Shown one piece after another: positions 9,222 through 21,777 of a stretch of DNA of 54,067 bases (within the stretch, counting starts at the first letter, position 1; the number at the start of each line of letters is the position of its first letter). The stretch lies in assembly GCA_024741835.1 (NCBI GenBank), contig JAENRP010000302.1, forward strand, positions 626 through 54,692. Direction: 5' to 3'. The position numbers and the translations under genes are program-made. A model generated the notes under the pieces. That model saw only the letters and a list, made by a program, of their open reading frames with translations. It was not told the DNA's origin and did not search any database. This stretch comes from Diplocarpon mali (lineage: Eukaryota; Ascomycota; Leotiomycetes; Helotiales; Drepanopezizaceae).

Positions 9222-12200
9222 CGTCTTCAGGAGATAGTCAGTGATTGTCTGTATTTTAGATAATAAAAATAAATTCTTGTTAAAGAAAGCTCAAGGAATC
9301 AAGAGAAAGTATCTGACACACTTGATTTGTAGTGACCCGTCAAGAAAAGGAAATTAACTTCTCTTTCATTTTACAACACTCTATTTAATGCCCGAATAAT
9401 AATTCTCCAGAAATTTTGCCTCTAAACCCCAAGCATGTAATCACAAGACAGATTTGAAGGTTAAAGCCCAATAATAGCAAGACTAAACTGCGTGTTGTGC
9501 TTCATGGAATTCATGTGTTATCAATTCCAACTTAGTGGGGATTGCTTAATCGTCAGTTTTTCCTGGACAGAAAATTCCTCTTTTAATATGAGATAAGCTA
9601 TAGTGCGGATTTGTAGGATTAGTTTTGCAGCCATCTTGGGTGAAACTTGGTGTTTTGGTGTTTCCATTAGTGCCTCGTCCCTATACTTTTTTTTAGATGC
9701 AAGACTTGCACTCAAACATAGGCCAGAGACCGGACCAATAAAGAATAAATCTTCGTAAAAATTGATAGATCCCAACAAACGATAATGGGGTTAACTCCAC
9801 AGCGCTAGCTTAGTTGCGTAAATATACTCGACCGCGCCCTTTGGTATAAGACTGTAAAAATTTCGACATTAACATCAGCTAATAGAAAACAAAGATCAAG
9901 ATAGTAATTAGACGGAGTGACTTCCTCGAACTTGATCCCTATTTCAACTTTAGGAGGGAAAATGTGAGAGTAGAGGACAGGTGTACCCGCTGACCTAAAG
10001 CAGCCGCCTACGGTGTCTGGTATGGTGGGTTTGCAAACTGTATTTGAAGTACGAAATATATGTTTCTAGATTCCGGGGATGTTTAGCGCTTCTACGGATC
10101 GCGAAATAGATTCTTAGCTACTATTGAGCCTCAGGGTCGTCTATGAATCTCTACTAAACTCCTTGCTATGTGCTGCACAGACTAGGAAGTTCAAGGAGAC
10201 TTCTGATAAAACTTTGACAGTGGTAGCTATCACAGAAATCTGCAAGGGGTAGGGATTAATCGCTGTGATTATTCCACCCAGTAGGAGGGATCAGTAGCAG
10301 GAGAAAAGCTCCTCGGATAATCGAGCTTCTTCAAATCACGTGCCAAAGAGTACCGAAGGCATTTTTTCCTAAAACGCACCTTCCTTGTATAACAGCGGAA
10401 GAGTACAGCTCAGATGGCTTGCAGTTCTTGCGCTCTTCCTGAATCTTCAAGATTCAAACTATTGATACCTCTGGAAAACTCCTTACTTTAGCTCACCGTG
10501 ACACCACGTAACCACATCTTGTCACAGTATCAGTGGCAATGGAATCCCTATGTATGAATAAATTTGAACAAAAAATGGGAGGATTGAAGTTGACATCAAC
10601 TAACCTGTCATTATAAAGCTTCCTAAAGTCTATAGATGCGTAAGCTACCTTGAATCTGGATGTACGGAAGAAGTGTATGCTTAAGGGATGAGAAGGGTGT
10701 TTAGGCAAGGAATTGGATAGGTAGTCTAGATAGAAGAACCAAGGGAACTGATAATTCTTGTCGACTTCACTTTCCCATTTTGAGATACTTACCTATGAGA
10801 ACTTGTGGTTGCGCTAGATATAACCGCAAAAAAAACTCACTTAGCGCCTATTTTACATTCAGTTGTAAACTATAGTGTTTACTTTCGCTTACAGAGATCT
10901 GAAAAGGGGTTGGCTTCGGTTTTAGGTCCTCGATCATAATCCCAGCTCAATTCAGATAATCCAGATATATTGCTCGGTTATGATATGGGAGAATAATGGA
11001 GGGAGACTTGAAGCTATGACGCTTCCTCGGCTTAAAGGAGGCTTTTGAGAAGGGGACTATGACAGATAACATTTAGGCTCGTACACTCCACATCCTTGAC
11101 AACCCCTTTGTCTGTACTGATCATATCTTGAGATAGGTTATTGTATAGTGTAAAGAGCTAGAAACTATAATGAATGTTTGCATCTGAGACTTTGCTGTTA
11201 TTTTACGCGCTAGTATACATTTTGGTGGCGATGAGCATGACGGCGACAGCAAGGCACAGGTCAATGAAGTCGCTGCGGTCCAACTCCTATAACCTCAATA
11301 ATTTCCAAAGTGTAGAGTTATTTATGGAAAGAAAAGACCTTTAATGCTCTTCTGTAAAGAATTATATGTATGAATAATCAGTCCCGTAAACTTCATCACG
11401 CCGTAACGATGAGCATAATTAGTAACGTAAATCCAAAATTGACGAGAAAAATATTCTTGTCAGATGAAAACCAAATTTTCTCGATATAAAGAGTTCTTTA
11501 AGGACGTATAAGTTGTATGGATGGTCCCCCCCGGGCGACTTCCCCAGAGGTCGAGAAGATAAGCCAAAGTTGTTTACTATGCTGTAGTGGTAAGATGAGT
11601 TTCTTTATTTAGAAATTTTTTCCAATTACTATAACTTCATCGCAATAGATTCACTGTTTAAACCGAAGATTACGTTTCCAATGCTGTGCTTCGTATTAAT
11701 TGCGGCAACTGCTATAAATCGGTTCTATCGGTTATGAAAAGTCTTTTTCTGTAAGTTGAGCAGTAAGAAAAGCCAAGTAAGGTGAGAGAACCACGAAGCT
11801 TGGAACAGTACTCGAAGCGAGACACTGATACAACCATGAAGTGAGTGATTGACTAGTCAGACGGATGGAAAGGAAGCCATCAACTCCCGCGCGAAACCTT
11901 TAGATCCCGATCAAACAAGAAGTGTAGGAATTAAACGCCAAGAACCCATCATGAAATATCTGTAGGGCCCTGATTATAACTTACAATGATTCCGCTGTCA
12001 CTTGTAAATCCTTTCGACAGACATTCGTCGTACATCTGCTTCCAAACATTTTCCATCCTCGAGGCTCGAGGCTCGAATATGTACCATAAGCTTGATAAAA
12101 CTTCTGCTCATTATAAAGGTACTCGCCCTACTTCTCTGCCTAGATTTTAGGGAGTTCGGGGCTCATTGAATGCTATGATACTCAACAATTTTATCAATGA

Positions 12201-13585
12201 TAGAGGGAAACTATGCGACGTTGGTATACATTTGATTAGATAAGTGGTTTCTTTGTTGGATGCTTGGTGAGATACACGGATGGAGAATGTAATCTACGTA
12301 ATACATATCGGGATTTCTTTTTCTGAGGATCTAGCTCCTGTGAAAAGTCTATGGGTGATCCGCAGAAAGAAAATTCGCTAGAGAACATCAATTGTAATTT
12401 GCTGTATATAGGAAGAGCAAGTTTCTCGAACAGGGGTTCATTGGCATCCATCTTTTTTCGATTTTATCGAGTTCAAACGAATCCCGTTCAGATAAGTTCT
12501 TTGTCTAACATATTTGCTTCGCGCCAGGTATGTTGAGCGTGCCAACGCCATTTAGTCTTGAGTTCAGATCGCAAATTGAGTGTTCCAATTCTCTTTCCAG
12601 CAAGTAAAAATCACCAAGATTATTTTTGTAGTCTGGACAACTTCTTACCCTAAAAGTTCGAGATTAAGAATATGAATTACCAGGAGATTGATCATTTTAA
12701 GGGCGATATAGCCATTACGCTCAAACCAGACGACTTGCCCTGAAAGTGGTAGAACAAAATTGCCTACAAGTCATAAATTGTTGTCACTGCATCATTCAGT
12801 AACCAAGAATTCAGATTATTTGACCAGTCTTGCGGCATAAGCATTGAAGACTAAGACATGGGTTAGATATCAGTCATCAGAAGCTTAATGCATTTGTATG
12901 ATGAGATGCAAATATTGAAGCCTATCTGCCTCCGAGGCATTTCACTATATTCTTGCCAATTGTAAAGGGTGATAAGTAGCTATAGGCTCCTGGCAATCAT
13001 TCTTCTGGAACAGAAAGGGGTATATATGCGCTATTACCTTCGAAGGAGTTTGGAGCTGATGAATCAGAAATCAGGATGCGTCATATTCAACAAGCGAGTT
13101 ACACGCGGGAGCTCGCTGCCATTACTTATAAAGCTATACATCGAGTCGTGATAAGTACTTGGGGAAGGACAGAATATCTACTTGTGTGTTACCGACAAGA
13201 GTGGAAACCGAATATCTATGTGCGAGGCTTCTCAACGACTCCTATGTATATATAATGAGATAGCTTTTCAGCAGTCGCTACTCCACACTGATTCTAAACG
13301 AGAACCCCATTTTTTGATGCAATATTAATATGTAACCATCGTAAGAATTTACGAAACTGAATCTAAATCTTCATACCCGAGATCACGCCAATCCTCTACG
13401 TCGTTTCTCTAACTTTCAACTATCTTCCCCTGCCTTGCCATCATCAATTCTTTCTATCATCCCGGGATTGCCAGTTTACTCTGCCTCCCGGTGGCCGGTG
13501 ACTGTCGCTTCCGAAGTCAAATAATATGATGCATGAATTTCGGCTCTTCGACGCGGTCGTCGCCTGACGCAATATGCACATTCTG

Positions 13586-16500
13586 TCATTCATTCGCCGA
13601 ATCAATCGGCAGATTCTGCCCCCCAAGCGCTCTCTCTACATCCTCCTTCCTCGCTTCCATCAAACCCCCAAATAGGATATCTCCTCTATGATCCGATTTT
13701 CCGCCTGCACCCACCAACCGCCGATGTGTATGCCCATACTCGTATCCTCTATCCTCCGAACTCACTGAGTCCCCACTAGACCCTCCACAACCAAAACCTC
13801 TCGATATGCCTTCAATTTTCCCCCGGACCGGGCCAATTCTGCTATCAACCCCTGAAGATGAAGGCGAAACAAATGTTTTCTCAGCCGCACGCGCAAGATG
13901 CGTAGCAGCTTGCCGCGAGGATAATTGTTGCCACGCCATGCCGACGAACTCTTTTTGACCTTCACCTTTTCTATTTTCCGTACCTCTAAATTCAGGGCCA
14001 AAGCTGGATATTTGGAGGCCATCCTTGCCTTTGCCTTTGTCGGGTTGAGAAGGACCGCCAAAACCGCTGCCGATATCGCTGAACCCCTTACTAACCTCCT
14101 TTCGATCAAGTGATAAGCGCAGCGACTTGGAAGAAGAAGTGAATGGAGACGGAGCGAGAACCACACCCTGCTCTATGCGTTTGAGGAGTTCGCCCACGGA
14201 GGTCAAGAAAGGTGCGTCCGCTCGAACTCCCTAGCTCGTTTAGCGTTAGCCAGTAAACAAAAATGCGTTAAGCGAGTGAAAGGAGCCAAATACTTACCTC
14301 GGGATACCGCCAAGTATTGCACTTGACATGATTCACTAAAGTATCGAGCTGCCGACCTCCAGTCCTCGCACCTCCTTTGACCATCTTATCCAAAAGTACC
14401 GCACAATCCTCGCATAAGTATAACCCACATCCCTCGATCCCACTACCCTCATACTTCCCTCCTTCGTCAAAGGTTCCGCTCTCACCCTGGGCGTCGAATC
14501 TTTGAGGTGCGCAACACATCGTTGTCGCTGTCGCAGGACAAATCGCACACCACTTCGTTTTGCGCACTAGACTGCCGTTCCCACCCGCGGTACACTCTTG
14601 GATAGCCCGGCGCCATTTCTCGTCATCAAAGACTCGCATGTCTATTTCTCCTTTGGTCGGATCTAAAGTGCGCATACGGTGGCTTCCGCACTGCGTAGCG
14701 CGTACGCGGTTGAATGTGCACCTGACACACATCACACTCCGACTATACCCGGCTTCAGAGAACCCGCCGAATATCTCCTCGAAGCCGCCGCCGTTGCCAT
14801 GGTAGAAACCCTCGACATTTTTTGGACCCTTCTCGTCCGATAAACCCCATAGACCAAAGAATGGGTTATGGCACCAACTGCATGGGTGCTTGTTGAGCTG
14901 GTCAGGAATGTAGTTGAATCCGATCGGATGACAGAAAGCGGTAACGATGGATGTGTGCTTCATCTCCAGCGTTTGTGTACCTAGCTGTGGATCTCGATCC
15001 GTATTCCTGTATTTGCTTTTGACATAGGTGATGTTGCAACGCGCGAGTAAGGCTTTGCAATAGCTGTGCGCCGTGTGGGGATGGCAAGGGGATAGGAGGT
15101 TCTGCTTGCCTTTTTCGAAGAATGCTTGCGATTCCTTACCATTATTATTCTCAAGCTCTGAACATTTCGTGGCAGTTGATGTGTTTGGAGAGTGAGAAGG
15201 TGGTGTGCCCATACAGCTCACGGGAGAAGGTTGTGGCGATGGGGACTCGACTTCCCATTTGCGGAGGCAGGGTGCGATGGATACTTTCTTCTTCTTTCTC
15301 CCGTTGCTGCTCTTGTTGGAGGATGAAGATGCTGCGGGCTCGAGGGCGCGGGTCCTGGAATGTATGAAGTTGCAGTTCTGGCCGCATACTCTGCAGCCCG
15401 CGCAGGGTCCAGTATCGAGCTTACTGCGAATCGTACAGCGATTTCCGGAGGACCGACATTGATTGCAGGCCACGTACCTACGTTCTTGGATTAAAGTTTT
15501 AATCACCGGAGCGGGAGATGATGTAGAGTCACTCCTAGGTCTTCCTCTTTCTTTTGCTAATCTCGGTCTGGCAGAAGCATTGGAAAATCGTCTGATCCAT
15601 CCTTCGTTCAGAAGCGGAGCAGCACAGCACACGTGCCCCTCTTCTTCGCAAGCATTACAAGAATCGACACCCTTGCCGCCGTCTTCGCGATAGCTGCACT
15701 TTTGGCGCTTGACCTTACAGTGTACACAAGCTTTCTTGAAGATAGGCGGAATGATGAGTAGGCAATCGACGCCCGCATCTTCGCAGGCTTCGCAAGGGTA
15801 GTTGTTGTTATGGGTTAGTGAGCACTCGTCATTTTCTTGCTCGAAGCAGGATACGCAGCCTCGGCGTTGAGGATGGCCGCCTGTGAGTTGGTCAATGGTC
15901 AGGCCGTCGGATCTGAAGTCGTCAGTCTTGGTTACTATCGTCTTCGATCAATAGCCAGTGATTTAGACATACCTCGCGGGTCTCGCCCGCTTCTTAACAA
16001 CCCGTTTTCCCTTGAAGGTCCGTCGACCCTCAGATTCCGAGTCTGAATTCACTTCCGACTGTTCGTCCTCGTCGCTAGAGGTGTACGGCGCGGGACGAGA
16101 AGCACCAGCTGGGAGAGTGCTGAGGTGTTCAAGGGCTTCCTTACTCTTGAAAAAGAGTTTAATGACGAGACTGTTGAAATATCCAACTATCTTCATCGGC
16201 CTCTTTGGTTTCGGGTTGCCGTCTTCATCAGAGGCCGACATCTTGATTCTCTTCACACGCCCGGGCAGAGATGACAGTGTTTGAGGTGTCCGCTTCTGAC
16301 TTGGATCATATGTCCCACTTTCATCTTCGTCGAACCAGGCTGTGGCTGCTCCTCGGGTGCTCTTATTCGCTGCTGCGCGATGGTTATTGTTGAGTAGAAT
16401 GCCGAGTGCGCGAGCGCCAGGTGGCATTCGGGATTTCTCGTAAGCGACAGCGTAATCCTTAAAGTATTCTGTCTCGGGGGCTACGGCCACCTGGGGACCG

Positions 16501-16607
16501 AAATGGAAGAAAATGGGAGATGCGCGCAATCCATCTCCAGGGCAACTCCTTCGTGGAGAAGTTGGATTATCTTCATCGTCGCTCATGATCATTGCTGAGG
16601 AGGCCAT
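13586..16607 (-). CDS. Protein with three tandem Zn(II)2Cys6 clusters (964 aa)
   Basis: Exons 16607-15973, 15912-14298 and 14230-13586; introns 15913-15972 (GTATGT...CAG) and 14231-14297 (GTAAGT...TAG, branch CTAAC) keep frame. Residues 1-211 are acidic/Ser-rich with a basic KGKRVVKKRARPAR stretch that could be a nuclear signal. Three cysteine modules follow: C-X2-C-X7-C-X9-C-X2-C-X6-C (231-262), C-X2-C-X6-C-X12-C-X2-C-X6-C (274-307) and C-X2-C-X6-C-X10-C-X2-C-X6-C (361-392). The last two fit the fungal binuclear zinc cluster exactly. After a Ser-rich linker with KKKK there is a second Cys-rich part (HPCSWC, MCVRC, WCAICP, LYLCEDC) that I recall from uncharacterised Pezizomycotina proteins, then a disordered tail. 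Fungal zinc clusters normally bind DNA as transcription factors, but usually one cluster per protein; DNA binding here is inference. No middle-homology domain was recognised. ATG at 16607 is the first in the open frame. Confidence 0.85.
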
Positions 16608-19339
16608 GTTAATGAAATGTCATCTTTTGTGAAAGTCAGCATATACTGTTTATCTTCAAGTATAAGTACGGCTCCTGAATAGTTGTATCCATGGCTGGGC
16701 CTACGGATGATGGTTGATGATTGAATGAAATTTAGTGGGAGAAGGAACATGAGCATGTCTGAACGTCGAAGATTAGACGAGCAACATCAAACTTACAGGA
16801 GGAGAGGTGGATGCCAGTGCATTCTTGCATTGAGAAGTGCCCGGACGGTGAGTGGTGAATTGAAGCCAAGGTGAGTTGGTACCGATCATCCGGGCTGAAG
16901 ACTGTATATATGATGGCTGGAAATAAGTACCTGGATATGAAAGTGAGGCGAGCGTCCTCAATAGCTAAGCCTAGCGTAAGTGATCATGGGTAGAAAGTGA
17001 ACTTGTGCTACAAATGTAAAGGTTGATTTATCCCGAATCTCTGGGGCATGGATGTATTGGTGGTTTATATCAATTCCCAATCATGACTGAGCTGGTCAGA
17101 CGTTATTATGATCGATTCATGTAGAATGGTTTGTTGGTGCAAAAAGGCGGTGGCTAAAGTCAGGAGATGTTGAATTAACCAGGTGAACGGCACCACCAAA
17201 ACGGAAAGCCCGGTCAAAATGGGCTAAGATCAATGATAGTACCTGTGGGAGTGTTTCCGGTGAAATATGAACTCATTGATAAATGTGCGGGTGCTTGTCA
17301 AGACGATGATGCGCCGAATGGTATCTAGGTAGCTCCTAATATTGAATCAAGGCAACACGATTGGCGAAGTTCACACATTACCTGAAAGGACCACCAGCAT
17401 TATTGGGATTCCTACCTAGTACAGAGAATCTGAGATTTTCAATTTTAGATATAGTAAAGCAAGGCTCTATAGAGCTTATGATGCAGGAGACATTACAGAA
17501 AAATTGATGGCAGTGAGTCAAAGAACAAATCCAGAAATGCCTTACCAGTAGCTTTGATTGACTTTTACAGAAGAAAGTTTTCCTGTGAAGTTAGAAGCTT
17601 CGGTAGTATAATAGAGAGAATGCGGTGATACTGAATTCAGGAGAACTTGGAGACTTGGTTCCTAAGTACAGGATTAGAGAGACCTATATGTATACAAAAT
17701 TTCTAGCTTCATATTTGTAATACAAAGTAGTTATAGAGGATTCTAGTATGCTAGAAATTAGAAATCGAAGTTATGAATTAATATTAATTTATAATACGAT
17801 TCGTAATACAACGCGTAATATAAGATAATATATCGCGCATGACTATGTATGACCCATTGCTGAATATAGTATACCCATTATTGCTGTGATTATAGTATCA
17901 ATACTAGTACAGCTATGATTCTAGATCAACATTTCCCAGAGCATGCTTGCATAAGTTCTCTGATCTATCAGCTCAAAAAACATCACCAGCGACGACAGAA
18001 ACAAGGCTGGGAGTTTTGAAGTTAAAGGAGAGCGGTGCTTGCCCCTGGGTCTCTAATCCAAAACTTAGAGAGTCTTCTGTATAAAATTCTAAACAAAAAC
18101 CAAGAGATAGCTTGTTGCTGAATTCGAAGTATTGTGCGCAATGAAGTCCAGTAAACAATGAATAGAAAAGTGTAATAAACGAGACATTATATACAACCGA
18201 AGCAGAGACAGATGTAATCAAGTATAAACTACTTTATTGTATTAGATAGATGCCCAACAATGAAAGTAGAAGGATTGAGTTCCTAATATTTTAGAGAGCA
18301 GAACTTTCGTCTACTCATTCTACAAGAGCCGACGGTAGGTAAGCTTGTTATTAGGAAGACCCAACCCCTATGCAATCCTCTAAAGACAGCTGTCGGAAGT
18401 GTATCAGCCGATATGTCCTCTCCCGGACTTCGCGTATGCATGTGCGGAAGGCCGAGGCCATACAAAATAACGTTCATTGTTGGCGAATGAGGTTTTGAAA
18501 TGCGACCCAGAGCCTCCCAACTATCTTGTGATCGAGGATTGCATTCTTAGACAGGAAATCAGAAGATCCTTTTTTTTTACGAGAATAAAAAGAATAAATA
18601 TGTATATGTATATGTGTATAGATATAAATAAAAGCAGGCGGAAAACGGATTTCGAAAAGCGGAAACAAATAATGACAGGCTCAGAATGAGGTGGAGTTTC
18701 CAAGTTTGTTAACTCACCCACATACCTCTAATTTGATGACCTTGACATACAGATTTAGACCATTATATTTAGATAATTTTGGACCTGGAACACGGCGCGC
18801 TAAGTCGGATACTCATTATGGTGTCTTTATCGACAGCATAAAGCTAGATTATAGCGGAGAACATGTAAAGCAGCGGCTCAAGCGTCCATTCTGCGTACCA
18901 ACCAGACTGCCTGCCAGGAGCATGAGGCTCTCGCATCGAATTGATAGGAAGTGGAAAATTGAGCTATGTTCCTTGGCAGCCAACCAGCTTCGCGCGCTCA
19001 GAGGAGGTGAAATTTCAAGGCCAGCCGTATTGATGAGTGATTGTGGTAGTTTGGTATTCGGAAAGTCGAGTTTTACGAGAGTTCGTGATGGAAAGTGGTC
19101 TTTCAGGCTCGCCCGTAAAGTCGCAAACAGGATTCTGCCTTCTGCTGATCGACAGTTGTTATTGATAGCCTATGATGACTGGAAGTGTGCCATCTTAGTC
19201 GTTTTTAGCAAATGGTGATGATGCTCTGGCAAAGTTGATGCAGCATTGATGCTGAGTAATTCGAAGGAGGAAGTCACTTAGCTAGCGTCGAATGAACTAG
19301 TGTCTCGGTTATTTTTTGAGCCCAAGTGCAATTTTTCAG
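16608..19339. other. Intergenic region, AT-rich core
   Basis: No supported gene. 17.6-17.96 kb is the most AT-rich stretch of the window (long TAATATTAATTTATAATA-like sequence), suggestive of a decayed repeat. A 175-codon open frame at 18691-19218 has no recognisable product and is within chance expectation. The right end is the promoter of the histidine phosphatase gene. Confidence 0.5.
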
Positions 19340-19405
19340 ATGAATCTACAGCCTTTCTCCACCCGGCATGATTTGCTGAACAAACACTCCCGCCCCAGTG
19401 GCAGG

Positions 19406-20401
19406 ATGCGAGTTCTGTTAATTCGTCACGGCGAGACTGTTCACAATGTGGCAGGTGTTTAGTGAGCCCTTCGACTCCTTATCCTCGGTGTTGCTAATAG
19501 TACTAGCGCAGGTGTTACGGATTCCGCCCTAACGAATCATGGATTCCTCCAGGCCAACAGACTTGGGGTACATCTTGCTGTAACCGGTGTGAAGATCTCC
19601 CATATCTTTTCGTCGGATCTTCAACGGGCGTTCAAGACTGCTGAAGCTGTTCGCCTGGCACAATTGCAGCCCCCAGTTGAGACCGTCCCTCTCGAAGCCT
19701 TGCGAGAGCAGGATTTCGGGTTCTATGAGGGTAAGCAGTTCTTCGAGCGACCGAGAGAACGGAACAAGTCGGGTAAGGAGGAACATCAAGATGCGCATCG
19801 TAATGATCCAGGTTTCAAGGATGTTGAAAGCAAGGATTCGATGAGGATACGATCGGATGCGTTTATCGATGATCATCTCATCCAGTTACTGCATGCGGTA
19901 CCAGACTATAATACTGTGGTTGTCGTGGCGCATGGCATCATTCTTAGCCATTTATGGCGGGCACTTTTAAAGCGTTTCAGTCCAGGGAGGGTTTCCGTCA
20001 GTCAAGGTATCGAGACTCTTGGAAATGGTTTCAGTCTTGAACACCTTGGTGGATGGTCGAACACCGGGTACCTTGATCTGGAAATAAAGATTGAAAAAGA
20101 TCTGGTTTCTTCCGAGGAAATGCCCGTTGGTGCTTCGGCCAAAATAGGTATTGCAGATATTGTCGTGGCAGAGGACTTGACCACAGTCAAACTCCCGCAG
20201 AAGCCACGTCCTCCGCCACCTATCGTGTTGTCGAAATCTCGTCTCTCCCAGTCACTCAACATGTCACTTGTGGTAAGAGCAGTGAACAGCAAACAACACC
20301 TTGTCAATCTTAAAAAGACTCGAGGTGGCATTGGGAGTTTGGAACATGACTCCAAACAGAAGACGGTTGACTCATTCTTCAAGAAGAGGCGACTTGAGTG
20401 A
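19406..20401 (+). CDS. Histidine phosphatase (phosphoglycerate-mutase family) with C-terminal PIP box
   Basis: Exons 19406-19454 and 19512-20401, intron 19455-19511 (GTGTTT...GCAG), 312 residues. The catalytic RHGE is at residues 7-10, the family block SSDLQRAFKTAEAV follows in exon 2, and the second catalytic histidine is in VVVVAHG (about 157). Central charged insert (about 95-120) and a C-terminal extension of over 100 residues separate it from glycolytic phosphoglycerate mutases; it is a broad-family phosphatase of unknown substrate. The extreme C-terminus reads QKTVDSFFKKRRLE: QxxVxxFF is a textbook PCNA-interacting (PIP) box at 299-306, followed by a basic KKRR that could serve nuclear import. 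An in-frame ATG at 19340 would add 22 residues; the start at 19406 places the beta strand before RHGE at the N-terminus, as usual in the family. Divergent from the zinc-cluster gene. Confidence 0.9.
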
Positions 20402-21276
20402 TTCCTCTTACCCTGGTACCTGTCGATAACTCAGAACCAGGGATCGATCCAAGGTACTTCTTCACGATAAATATCTCTTGATGTCATCCCCGAGTATCAT
20501 GATGAAAAACCTTATTCACAGACCTGTTCTGAGCATTCGTGCGATGTTGATTTCAACAAGTACCAACTGCTGTCTGATAGTTACTCATTTCTCACTTGGA
20601 GAGAACATTTCTTGGTTGATGCAAACGCTAACTTGCGTACAGAACCTAAAAAGCGATCTTTAGATACTGCACTCCAGACTTTGGATTTCGAAAATCAGGC
20701 TGCAGCCTTGAGATGCTGCTGCATTTACATCTTAGATAGATTGAAGACACTCCGCAATGAAATTAGAGCTTAGATTGCTGCCTAGAATATTTCTAATGAA
20801 CGAACGGTTCCTCGTCGTATACCCTAGTTCAAACACGGAGAGATCCTGTCACCCTATTAAAATAACCGACAACACCTAATGCTGGGTCCAAGGGCACGCG
20901 GCGAAAAAGTGTAAAGCTCAACTACTCTTCTCCATATTAACAGCGCTTGCTGCGCACGCTACCCACCTTACCTCAAACGTCACGTTTGCCGGCTTTCTAA
21001 TTATTTTTATGTTTACATATAATCCGGGGGGCAGGAGAAAGACACATTCTAGAAAGCTCTCATAGGCACAGAAAATAAGATCTGAAGACACTAGGGATAG
21101 TGTCTATTTATATATCTTATCAAGTATTAGCTACAAAACCAACATACTCATCGTTCATTATTTAATTTTTGGACTTGGAATCTAAGCCCAAAGTGCCCCC
21201 CGTTTCGTCAGAGGGCTAGAATCCCTAATTCAAATTTCCGTCATCATAATTCCTTCGTATTCCTTCAAGTCAAACT
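20402..21276. other. Intergenic region between convergent genes
   Basis: 3' flanks of the histidine phosphatase (plus) and the GPI protein (minus). AT-rich around 21.0-21.2 kb. No ORF, repeat or RNA recognised. Confidence 0.6.
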
Positions 21277-21777
21277 CTACAAGACCAAGCCAGCCAAGTA
21301 AAAGCCCAGCAGCGCCCCCAAGCTCCCGATTCCACTTCCCCTGACCCTCCCGGCAGCACCAGTCATCATAGGAGGCACTCCACTGGTCGTCGCATTCCCG
21401 TAACCAGTCGGCTTGGCGTAACCCGATTCCGTGTAGGTCTTCGGGGCCGGTGCGGTGGTTGTCGGCACGTAGAGCATCGTCGTGCTCGCCGGGCTGCTGG
21501 ATGGGATGGGGCTGGCGGGTGCAGTGGTGGGGGCACTCGGCATTGTGGGGTACTCGGGTCCAGTAGGGATGCTTGATGGGATAATGAGGGTGTCAATTGT
21601 CGCCAACGTCGGGAGGGAGTAGGAGCTGAGCGGGGGGAGCGTGGGGATGGTGGGATCGAGCGTCGCCGGGAGGGTTTCCTTGGGGTATGTGGGCAGTTCA
21701 GCCGGTGCGGTGTATTGTGCGGAAGAGAGTACGGCGAAGGAGGCGAGGAGGACGGAGGTGAGAGAGAAGCGCTGCAT
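21277..21777 (-). CDS. Secreted Ser/Thr/Pro-rich protein, probably GPI-anchored (166 aa)
   Basis: Single exon. The N-terminus MQRFSLTSVLLASFAVLSSA is a good signal peptide with cleavage expected after the AQ region (about residue 20). The middle is Pro/Thr/Ser-rich (repeated TLPP, TTAPAP, PSSSPAS), typical of O-mannosylated wall stalks, with one N-glycosylation sequon (NAT). The C-terminus has small residues (GAAG / GSG) followed by a hydrophobic tail GALLGFYLAGLVL, a GPI attachment signal. No catalytic domain is present; likely a cell-wall or plasma-membrane surface protein. ATG is preceded by an AC-rich leader on the minus strand. Confidence 0.8.
   Translation of the reverse strand: MQRFSLTSVLLASFAVLSSAQYTAPAELPTYPKETLPATLDPTIPTLPPLSSYSLPTLATIDTLIIPSSIPTGPEYPTMPSAPTTAPASPIPSSSPASTTMLYVPTTTAPAPKTYTESGYAKPTGYGNATTSGVPPMMTGAAGRVRGSGIGSLGALLGFYLAGLVL

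Larger units (their letters stand above)
5697..13585. other. AT-richer gene desert of about 7.9 kb
   Basis: Composition shifts from GC-rich around 5.7 kb to visibly AT-rich from about 6.3 kb. No ORF above about 95 codons and no recognisable domain is present. Pyrimidine hexamers of the CCCTAT kind lie near 6100-6125 and a CTT run near 6670. The only identifiable sequence is the 18S rRNA fragment at 9074-9221, with a possible small spliced ORF next to it. The desert looks like decayed, perhaps RIP-mutated repeats, but no element could be named. Confidence 0.6.

Noticed and set aside
10783..10793. ATACTTACCT resembling the U1 snRNA 5' end
   Set aside because: Nothing downstream resembles U1; on the other strand it is simply a consensus splice donor.
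18691..19218. 175-codon plus-strand ORF upstream of the histidine phosphatase
   Set aside because: No domain, no codon-bias or splice support; one such open frame is expected by chance in a window of this size.
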